DNA from: Lactobacillus sp. YT155
GTDB taxonomy: Bacteria > Bacillota > Bacilli > Lactobacillales > Lactobacillaceae
Length of the DNA stretch: 64,000 nucleotides
Direction: 5' to 3'
NCBI RefSeq assembly: GCF_030504545.1
Contig: NZ_JAUKWP010000002.1
Location: forward strand, 1-64,000
The notes under the pieces are model-generated. The model worked only from the letters and a program-made list of their open reading frames with translations. It was not told where the DNA came from and did not search any database. Of this stretch, positions 57,912 through 64,000 are shown in pieces; positions within the stretch are counted from its first letter, which is position 1, and every line of letters starts with the position of its first letter. The translations under genes were made by a program, and so were the position numbers.

Positions 57912-58691
57912 ATGACAAGCAAAATTTACTATCAAACATATGGTGAAGGAACTCCCATTTATTTCCTTCATGGCAATCATTTAGACTCGACAAGTATGGT
58001 TAACTGGTATGAATCATATTTCAGTGAAAGCAATTCTTATAAACGAATTTATCTTGATATTCCAGGCATGGGAAAATCTCCTATTAATGATGACATCAAA
58101 AATTCAGATGATGTTTTAACTGAAATTGCTGACTTCATTCAAGAAACTTCTATTAATCAAGATTTTTTACTTTGTGGTCATTCTTATGGCGGATATCTTG
58201 CCTTAGGACTATCTCAAATTTTTAAAAATAAAATTATCGCTATGTTTATAACTTGTCCAGTTGTAAAGGCGCGTCAAAAAGACCGCCTACTTGTAGAAAA
58301 TAAGAATATCCTTGAACAAGAAGTCATCCCCACTACAAACCAAGAATATTATGAAGATTACTTAGGTATTAACACCCGAATAAATGAAAAAACTTGGACA
58401 CAATATCAAAAATCGATTCTTCCTGGAGTCATTAAATCACTCCCTTTTTGGGAAAATCTCTCTGATAGAAATTATCAATTTTCGTTTGAAAAATCTTTAA
58501 AACCAATTTCAGAAGGAAAAAGTATTGTTTTGCTAGGCAAATTTGATAATGTTGTTGGCTATAAGAATCAGGAAACATTTTTTGAACATGCAGATAATTT
58601 TGAAACTATTCTTCTAAAGACAAGCGGTCATAATTTACCCATCGATGATAAAGACTCATTAAAGAAATACTTCTTGGAATTTATTCAATAA
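57912..58691 (+). CDS. Alpha/beta hydrolase
   Basis: A 259-residue hydrolase. Oxyanion region YFLHGNHLDSTS, nucleophile elbow LLCGHSYGGYLAL, acid near GKFDNVVG and the histidine in KTSGHNLPIDD. Possibly a proline-iminopeptidase-like enzyme or esterase; substrate unknown. The ATG at 57912 has AAAGGA 8 bases upstream; an ATG at 57903 is embedded in that ribosome site. Confidence 0.88.
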   Translation: MTSKIYYQTYGEGTPIYFLHGNHLDSTSMVNWYESYFSESNSYKRIYLDIPGMGKSPINDDIKNSDDVLTEIADFIQETSINQDFLLCGHSYGGYLALGLSQIFKNKIIAMFITCPVVKARQKDRLLVENKNILEQEVIPTTNQEYYEDYLGINTRINEKTWTQYQKSILPGVIKSLPFWENLSDRNYQFSFEKSLKPISEGKSIVLLGKFDNVVGYKNQETFFEHADNFETILLKTSGHNLPIDDKDSLKKYFLEFIQ

Positions 58692-58709
58692 AATAATTTG
58701 GAGAAAAAT

Positions 58710-59126
58710 ATGAAATTAGAAAAGCTAGAACTAGAAGAAAACAAAGAAAACATTATTGCAATCTTAAACACTCAACAACAAGAGCTATTCTCAGATGTAG
58801 TTCAAGCAAATGAACGTCTTTTTTCTATTGGTGCATTTGAAAATGATGAGTGGCGTGGTGGCGCTATCGCCAAACTATATGGAAATACAATGCATTTATC
58901 TTTATTAGGCATAAACATCGAATGCAGACATCAGGGAGTAGGTACCGCTCTGATGAAAAAAATTGAACAATTATCCATTGAGAATAAATGCCTGTATCTC
59001 ACAGTAAATACTCAAGACTATCAAGCTCGTGAATTTTATGAACACTTCGGATTTGAGGTTTTTGGAAGTATTAAAGATACTCCTTTTATTGGAACAACGA
59101 AATATTATTTAAAGAAAAAGCTATAA
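58710..59126 (+). CDS. GNAT family N-acetyltransferase
   Basis: A 138-residue acetyltransferase with the acetyl-CoA loop IECRHQGVGTALMKKIEQL and the C-terminal TVNTQDYQAREFYEHFGFEV. The substrate is unknown. The ATG at 58710 follows GGAG at 8 bases. It follows the hydrolase gene closely and is probably co-transcribed. Confidence 0.9.
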   Translation: MKLEKLELEENKENIIAILNTQQQELFSDVVQANERLFSIGAFENDEWRGGAIAKLYGNTMHLSLLGINIECRHQGVGTALMKKIEQLSIENKCLYLTVNTQDYQAREFYEHFGFEVFGSIKDTPFIGTTKYYLKKKL

Positions 59127-59159
59127 AAAAAGACCTACAAAAATGTAGGTCTTTTTTTA
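59124..59159. terminator. Shared terminator of the GNAT gene and ssrA
   Basis: AAAAAAAGACCTACA pairs with TGTAGGTCTTTTTTT; lies between the convergent units. Confidence 0.87.
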
Positions 59160-59166
59160 TTCACAA

Positions 59167-59526
59167 TGGAGTCGGCGGGAGTCGAACCCGCGTCCAAGCA
59201 TAACGCAATGTAAACTTCTACACTCATAGTTGTGCTACTTAAATTTCGCCACTATGTGCACCACACAACCAGGTTAATCATAGTGACTATCCTGATTATC
59301 TCTTTTTAACTATTCAGAATGCATAGTTAAACGTAGTCCCTCAATTTTGGACCCACGACTGAACTCGGGACTAATCCAGGTGGATCACGCTAAACTGGTA
59401 TTAAGCAGCTACAGCGTAAGTGTTATTATTTTTTGCAGTTATAATTAAACTGTGCCCTTTTAACGTAGTTGACGCTACGGAGTGCGGCCCACACGCTATT
59501 ACACATGTCGAATCCAGAACGACCCC
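59167..59526 (-). ncRNA. ssrA: tmRNA (ssrA)
   Basis: About 360 bases on the minus strand. The tRNA-like ends pair GGGGTCG with CGACTCC, discriminator A, and the T arm is GCGGG-TTCGACT-CCCGC. The resume codon GCA starts the tag AKNNNTYAVAA followed by TAA (near 59400-59437). The 3' CCA is not encoded. tmRNA frees stalled ribosomes and marks the product for proteolysis. Confidence 0.95.
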
Positions 59527-59570
59527 AGATTCCTTTAACATTGTAACTGGAAACATCCCTTGAAGCAAAT

Positions 59571-59595
59571 AAAAAAGCTGATTTCTCAGCTTTTT
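59571..59595 (-). terminator. Terminator after ackA
   Basis: AAAAAGCTGA/TCAGCTTTTT stem, overlapping the ackA stop codon. Confidence 0.8.
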
Positions 59596-60781
59596 ACTTA
59601 GTTAATCTAACAACGTCTCGCACAATCATTAATTCTTCATCAGTTGGTACCATCATCACGTCAACTTTTGAATCGTCAGAACTAATTAAACGAGCTCCCT
59701 TGCCATTTTCATTTCTGTCTTTATCAATTTTTGCACCGATAAAGTTAAAGTTATCGGTAATTGCTGCTCTAATTTGAGCGTTGTTTTCACCCATACCAGC
59801 GGTAAAGACCATGGCATCGACTCCACCTAATAGCGCTACATATGAACCAACATATTTAACAATTCGATTTACAAAAATATCAATTGCTAATTGGGCTTTA
59901 GGATTCTCATCCTTTGCTTCAATCAAATCACGCATATCTGGTGAAACACCAGATATTCCTAGTAATCCTGATTTATGATTCAAAATATCAATCATGTCTT
60001 CAGGATTATTGATATGTTCTTTTTCCATTAAATAAGCCATCAATGAGGGATCAATATCACCAGAACGTGAACTCATAGTTACCCCAGCGAGCGGTGTGAA
60101 TCCCATTGAAGTATCAACTGATTTACCACCATCAATTGCAGTAATAGAAACACCGCTACCAATATGTAAGGTAATCATCTTCAAGTCTTCAATTGGTTTG
60201 CCTAAGACTTCAGCAGCTTTTCGGGAAACATACTTATGTGAAGTTCCGTGAGCACCGAATTTTCTCACACCGTATTTTTCATAGTATTCATAAGGAACAC
60301 TGTACAAGTAGTTTTCTGGTGCCATTGTTGTATGAAATGATGTATCAAAAACAGCTACTTGCTTAGCGTTTGGCAAAATTTTCATGAATGATTTAATTCC
60401 AGCAAGTTCAGCTGGATTATGTAATGGAGCAAAATCTGCTAGGTCTTCGATGCCTTGTAGAACACTGTCATCTACTACAACAGAATCTTTATATTCACTT
60501 CCACCAGCAACAACACGATGTCCAACACCAACAATTTCATTCATGTCGGTAACAATTCCTTTTTCGGTAAGGAAATTAAGTAACATAGTTACTGCTTCTT
60601 CGTGAGTGTTAATATCTTTTTTGATTTTTTCCTTGTTACCGTTATATTTACTTGAAAACTCTGAACCTGGTAAACCTAAACGATCAACCATTCCTTCAGC
60701 AATGACATTTTCACTAGGAACTTCATACAACTTCCATTTCAAAGTTGAGCTACCTGTGTTAATTGCTAAAATCATACTCAT
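59594..60781 (-). CDS. ackA: Acetate kinase
   Basis: A 395-residue kinase making ATP and acetate from acetyl phosphate. AINTGSSTLKWKLYE is the phosphate-1 loop, HIGSGVSITAIDGGKSVDTS the nucleotide segment, and MVFTAGMGENNAQIR the adenosine motif. It follows the methyltransferase gene by 11 bases, a common arrangement after the comG operon. Confidence 0.96.
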   Translation of the reverse strand: MSMILAINTGSSTLKWKLYEVPSENVIAEGMVDRLGLPGSEFSSKYNGNKEKIKKDINTHEEAVTMLLNFLTEKGIVTDMNEIVGVGHRVVAGGSEYKDSVVVDDSVLQGIEDLADFAPLHNPAELAGIKSFMKILPNAKQVAVFDTSFHTTMAPENYLYSVPYEYYEKYGVRKFGAHGTSHKYVSRKAAEVLGKPIEDLKMITLHIGSGVSITAIDGGKSVDTSMGFTPLAGVTMSSRSGDIDPSLMAYLMEKEHINNPEDMIDILNHKSGLLGISGVSPDMRDLIEAKDENPKAQLAIDIFVNRIVKYVGSYVALLGGVDAMVFTAGMGENNAQIRAAITDNFNFIGAKIDKDRNENGKGARLISSDDSKVDVMMVPTDEELMIVRDVVRLTK

Positions 60782-60792
60782 AATAATAACCT

Positions 60793-61806
60793 CTAATCAC
60801 AATTATTTTTTAACCACTTGTTAAGTTCTGCTTGGAATTTTTTAAACGAATCCATCTTCTTTAATGATGGAATTTCACCCATCATTACATCTTTGAATTG
60901 TTGAGCTCCATCACCATGTTTCTGCAATAAAACAAGGGATTTTTGAGCTTCATCTGACGAGAATAAATCGCTTGCAAAATTCAATACACCTTGTAAGTAT
61001 ACATTTGATACCATCCATTTGGCTAGACCTTTTGATTGGTCAGTAGTAAATATTTCAGCAGGGACTACAAAAACTCCCCAACCGCCTGATTTTAGGTGCG
61101 TCATTGAATTTTCAATTAACAAATGATGTGCGAACGATTTTCCTTGTTCAGCTTTCGTTTCAAAACTATCCAAGTCATCTTCAATAGGATAATAACCTAC
61201 AGGCAAGTCAGCAATTACTAAATCAAGTTCATTGACAGCCCACGGTTTAACCGCATCTTGATGATAAAGGTCAACGTTAAGATTTAACAATTGCGAATAT
61301 GAATCAGCTAAGCTCAATAGAACATCGTCATTATCAATTCCAATTCCACTTAACTGTACTTTATTGGTTTCTTTGAGATTAGAAATAATTTGTAATAATA
61401 AATTCCCAGTCCCAACTGTCGGATCGGCAATCGACAAATTGTCTTTTTTCATAACCGTAATTAATTCATGAATAATCAAACTTGTAATCACTGCAATTGG
61501 ATTGGGAGTCATCAACTTATTAACTTCAGTCTGATCATCTTTTTCAGCCTTGAGAATTAATAACTGCATCAGCTTAAAAAGTTCTTCTGTCGTTAAGTTG
61601 TTCAGACCAATATCTTTATACATACTCTCAAGACTTTTGACTGTTTCTTGAGCAGGAGCACCATTTTCGACAAAAACTTCTTTGGTTAAAATATTATGGA
61701 TATTTTCGGCTAAAGCATCATGAGCAGATGTCTGGAGATCATCTCTCAAAATCGTTGTCGTTGTAGTAAGTTGTTGAAATAGTTCCTCGATTCTATCTTC
61801 TGCCAT
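60793..61806 (-). CDS. YtxK-like class I methyltransferase
   Basis: A 337-residue N6-DNA-methyltransferase-like protein. SIADPTVGTGNLLLQIISNL is the SAM motif and ELDLVIADLPVGYYPIE holds a DLPVGYY catalytic motif in place of NPPY. It is found between comG and ackA in many Lactobacillales (B. subtilis YtxK group). Target unknown. The ATG at 61806 with AAGGAAG upstream is preferred to the in-frame start at 61836. Confidence 0.88.
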   Translation of the reverse strand: MAEDRIEELFQQLTTTTTILRDDLQTSAHDALAENIHNILTKEVFVENGAPAQETVKSLESMYKDIGLNNLTTEELFKLMQLLILKAEKDDQTEVNKLMTPNPIAVITSLIIHELITVMKKDNLSIADPTVGTGNLLLQIISNLKETNKVQLSGIGIDNDDVLLSLADSYSQLLNLNVDLYHQDAVKPWAVNELDLVIADLPVGYYPIEDDLDSFETKAEQGKSFAHHLLIENSMTHLKSGGWGVFVVPAEIFTTDQSKGLAKWMVSNVYLQGVLNFASDLFSSDEAQKSLVLLQKHGDGAQQFKDVMMGEIPSLKKMDSFKKFQAELNKWLKNNCD

Positions 61807-61868
61807 ATTGACTTCCTTTTGTTTTCTTAAAATCAATTTTACAGTAAATAAAACCTTTTACAAGCAAC

Positions 61869-62027
61869 TCACTTTAAGATTTTATTGATTTTATTCTGGT
61901 AATTATTTTTGATTCGTTGACAAATTTTTACCTGATTTTTAAATGATTCGACTTTTACTAATAAACAAACCGTCGTTATTTGCAGTGCCACAACTGAAAC
62001 TAATAAAACTGATGCTTTACTCTTCAA
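61869..62027 (-). CDS. comGG: ComGG-like short protein
   Basis: A 52-residue minus-strand frame from TTG at 62027, overlapping the end of the comGF gene: MKSKASVLLVSVVALQITTV and a basic tail. One N-terminal membrane helix and position at the end of comG make it a short, diverged ComGG. No canonical prepilin motif. No clear ribosome site; translational coupling is assumed. Confidence 0.55.
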   Translation of the reverse strand: MKSKASVLLVSVVALQITTVCLLVKVESFKNQVKICQRIKNNYQNKINKILK

Positions 62028-62502
62028 ATTTATGAACGTACTCATAGATTTTTTTATTCCTTCTCGTAATTTTTATTTTTAAGAGCCCATCTTTATAGTT
62101 GAATCGAGCGAAATGAACATCTAAAAGAATTGGCATATGTCCTTGAGATGCACCACGAACCCGAAGCATTTTTTGATAGCGTTCCAAAGTGTAAGTTTTA
62201 GTTTTCTCGCCAGAATCCAATGTTTTAGAGAAACTTATACTACTATCAGTAGCATTAGAGACTTTGGTGTTCTCGAACAGGCGATCTAATTCCATAGTCG
62301 AACTATGCCAATTAACTTGTTCAACTACACCATGATTCATTACTTTCTTGGTCAAAAATAATTCATTATAAATAACCGAAAAACAGATTGCGGTTATTAA
62401 CAAATAAATGACCATTTCATAGAAAATAAATCCTTCTCTACTTCTTTTCAATTTGATAAATCGTTCCCTCATCTTGGTTTTCAATCGATATCTTTTCTCC
62501 AT
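62017..62502 (-). CDS. comGF: ComGF-like minor pseudopilin
   Basis: A 161-residue protein with a basic N-terminus, SREGFIFYEMVIYLLITAIC as the prepilin-like helix, and a beta-rich globular part. ComGF is part of the competence pseudopilus that brings DNA to the membrane. Its 5' end overlaps the comGE end; starts at 62502 or 62472 are both possible without a clear ribosome site. Confidence 0.78.
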   Translation of the reverse strand: MEKRYRLKTKMRERFIKLKRSREGFIFYEMVIYLLITAICFSVIYNELFLTKKVMNHGVVEQVNWHSSTMELDRLFENTKVSNATDSSISFSKTLDSGEKTKTYTLERYQKMLRVRGASQGHMPILLDVHFARFNYKDGLLKIKITRRNKKIYEYVHKFEE

Positions 62503-62719
62503 TTCGAACTAATTGATACTCACAATTATTTATTTTGATGTGTGTTTGTCCTATTTCGGTTAACTTAATGAAAGCTTGATATGCATTAATTTCATCAATC
62601 CTACGATTCAAAAAATGATTCATATTATCAAAAGATATCGCCAATACTAAACAACTAGTTACGGTAATGGCAAAGCCAACTAATGCTTCTACAGCTATAA
62701 AGGCAGGTTTATTTTTCAA
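62438..62719 (-). CDS. comGE: ComGE-like minor pseudopilin
   Basis: A 93-residue protein: MKNKPAFIAVEALVGFAITV shows a degenerate prepilin leader (AFIAVEAL with the conserved Glu) and one helix, followed by a short domain (KINNCEYQLVRNGEKISIEN). Assigned by position and overlap with comGD and comGF. Confidence 0.75.
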   Translation of the reverse strand: MKNKPAFIAVEALVGFAITVTSCLVLAISFDNMNHFLNRRIDEINAYQAFIKLTEIGQTHIKINNCEYQLVRNGEKISIENQDEGTIYQIEKK

Positions 62720-63137
62720 TTACTTCACCCCAATTAAATTGAATTTTATAACTAATTTTTTTATGTGTCTGAACATCGGTAAAAGCAATCGTAAATGGTT
62801 TAACTGTCCCTGTTCTCGAAATAGTTACACCCTCTTTGGTCTCCAAATGTAATCTACTAGGTACCTGTAGGCTCTCATGATAAACACTGGAACTAAATTC
62901 AATTCGTTGTTCGTAACTCAAGAACTTAACATAAATTGGTTTTTGAGAAATTCTTGCTTGTAAGAGTGCACTGTACCAATCAACCTTGCAACGCTTTAAG
63001 AATGTCGTCTTAGTTAACTCACTATTGAACTGTGAAAAACTGGCGATCGGAATTGCTAAAACAATCGTCAAAACAAATAACGCCAATGTTGTTTCTAATA
63101 GTGTAAAAGCTGGTTTAACTCTTTTGAACAATGCCAT
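62709..63137 (-). CDS. comGD: ComGD-like pseudopilin
   Basis: About 142 residues from MALFKRVKPAFTLLETTLAL, with the type IV prepilin motif PAFTLLE (Glu5) and an N-terminal helix. An in-frame ATG at 63161 would add 8 residues. The start overlaps the comGC end, as is usual for the operon. Confidence 0.8.
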   Translation of the reverse strand: MALFKRVKPAFTLLETTLALFVLTIVLAIPIASFSQFNSELTKTTFLKRCKVDWYSALLQARISQKPIYVKFLSYEQRIEFSSSVYHESLQVPSRLHLETKEGVTISRTGTVKPFTIAFTDVQTHKKISYKIQFNWGEVIEK

Positions 63138-63420
63138 TTTTGATGGTAATTCCTTTGTCATTAGCGTGTTCTAATTGCTTGCTAGAAATATAATGGTCTT
63201 TTTCTAATTGTTCTAAAGTTACTGAACTGGAATTCCCATCATACAAATCGACCTGACTTTGAATTGTGGTAATAAATGCTTCGTCAGTTTTACTTTCAGC
63301 ATGCGACTTTTGAGTGGCAATATTAGGAATAATTATCAATAATAAAATCGAGATAATAAAAATTACGACTACCATTTCTAATAGTGTGAAAGCCTTTCTT
63401 TTCTTTCTCCATAGTTTCAT
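63115..63420 (-). CDS. comGC: ComGC major pseudopilin
   Basis: A 101-residue prepilin: MKLWRKKRKAFTLLEMVVVI with the cleavage motif A|FTLLE, helix LLLIIIPNIATQKSHAESK and the characteristic DEAFITTIQSQVDLYDGNSS and TLEQLEKDHYIS. It forms the competence pseudopilus shaft for DNA uptake. It starts 3 bases after comGB. Confidence 0.92.
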   Translation of the reverse strand: MKLWRKKRKAFTLLEMVVVIFIISILLLIIIPNIATQKSHAESKTDEAFITTIQSQVDLYDGNSSSVTLEQLEKDHYISSKQLEHANDKGITIKNGIVQKS

Positions 63421-63423
63421 TTT

Positions 63424-64000
63424 TTAGTACATCCCTTTCATCATTCCATAAACTGGAAGTAGAATTTTTAGATACGTATTAATGATCAAAATCGCAATAA
63501 TAATAAAGACAAGTGGTTGAATTTTCACAATTAATTTTTGCATTTTTTCTAGTGTCTCATCATATTTTAATTGCGATAAAATCAAAATTTCATCACCTAA
63601 TTGGTCGTGACTTAAGCCCGCCGCTACCAAAACATCAAGTTCGTTAGCAATTAAGTTACTCTGTTTAATAAATTGTGATAAGCTCTGCCCTTTTTGTAAC
63701 ATCGCTACTAATTTATCTCGTAAAACTTGATACACTAAATTTCCAGTTAGATCTAACTTAACAATATCTGAAATTCTTAAGCCGCTTTTTATCATTAATC
63801 CAATGGCAAATAACAGATTATACTCATAATATTTTTGAAATACCGAGCCAACTATTGGCAAATTAATTCTTTGTTGAACTGCCTGATAGTCATTTAGTTT
63901 TTTAAATTTAACTAGTTTATACATTGACAGCAAAATTAGTATTATCAAAGCACCTATCAAGGCCCAATCAAAGATTTCCAAATAAATAGTGGCTTGGGTT
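63424..64000 (-). CDS. comGB: ComGB, 5' end outside window
   Basis: The frame is open to the window edge; about 191 residues of the C-terminal half of a PilC/GspF-like inner-membrane protein are visible (LLFAIGLMIKSGLRISDIVK, LVAAGLSHDQLGDEILILSQ, and the final helix QPLVFIIIAILIINTYLKIL). It is the platform for pseudopilus assembly. The TTG at 63981 is internal, not the start. Confidence 0.85.
   Translation of the reverse strand, partial: TQATIYLEIFDWALIGALIILILLSMYKLVKFKKLNDYQAVQQRINLPIVGSVFQKYYEYNLLFAIGLMIKSGLRISDIVKLDLTGNLVYQVLRDKLVAMLQKGQSLSQFIKQSNLIANELDVLVAAGLSHDQLGDEILILSQLKYDETLEKMQKLIVKIQPLVFIIIAILIINTYLKILLPVYGMMKGMY

Overview
The window reads as chromosome from a low-GC Gram-positive rod of the Lactobacillales. 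The evidence is an F-type ATPase operon followed by murA, mbl/mreB, yidD and rodA, a PepD-type dipeptidase, ackA, a comG pseudopilin operon, MucBP/LPXTG adhesins, a T-box leader and a tmRNA tag of the AKNNN...A type. Gene content and AT-richness suggest Lactobacillaceae, perhaps Companilactobacillus; that genus is inference. No phage, insertion sequence, CRISPR array or rRNA was seen.

Layout. 1-6.4 kb is a cell-surface region: a VWA adhesin cut by the window edge, an HTH regulator, a seven-repeat MucBP LPXTG protein, two YehR-type lipoproteins and an RNPP-like regulator. The two adhesin genes share almost the same promoter and operator, and the second unit looks like a duplicate of the first with its regulator gene deleted. 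6.5-22.5 kb is core: gcvH, rodA, DUF2969, yidD, mreB/mbl, DUF2200, murA, DUF1146, the eight-gene ATP synthase operon, then upp, ywlC, prmC, prfA and tdk. 22.6-34.4 kb holds cell-wall and metabolic genes (murT without gatD, a VanY-type carboxypeptidase, a serine hydrolase, a CPBP protease, ndk, two more YehR paralogues, glyA, yjeM, pepD) and two C34 tRNAs, tRNA-Glu(CTC) and tRNA-Gln(CTG).

34.4-38.8 kb is an accessory island just downstream of tRNA-Gln: eight small, very AT-rich genes on one strand that resemble toxin-immunity genes (SUKH, ankyrin, a zinc-ribbon type and several unrecognised), with one frameshift, a 54-bp direct repeat flanking one gene, and no toxin gene. 39-46 kb carries a CMD/MerR pair, a PspC protein, a methyltransferase, a cold-shock protein, a 42-residue membrane peptide, a NucA/EndA-like nuclease, a frameshifted NTF2-like gene and an HscC-type Hsp70 with a membrane J-like partner lacking HPD. 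46-59 kb has pgi, a VanZ protein, an LtaS-type enzyme, a two-component system, a HAD phosphatase, a T-box-controlled NhaC transporter with a quinone-reductase-like gene, an FMN reductase, an S66 peptidase, a hydrolase and a GNAT acetyltransferase. 59.1-64 kb has ssrA (tmRNA), ackA, a YtxK-like methyltransferase and the distal comG operon (comGG to comGB), cut by the window edge.

How the genes fit together. Envelope functions dominate: peptidoglycan precursor synthesis (murA, murT), elongation machinery (mreB, rodA), trimming (VanY, S66, serine hydrolase), lipoteichoic-acid-type synthesis and surface adhesins. The most unusual parts are the duplicated adhesin/regulator cassette with shared operator, the RNPP regulator beside a pheromone-like lipoprotein signal peptide, the orphan immunity-like array, and the HscC/J-like pair.
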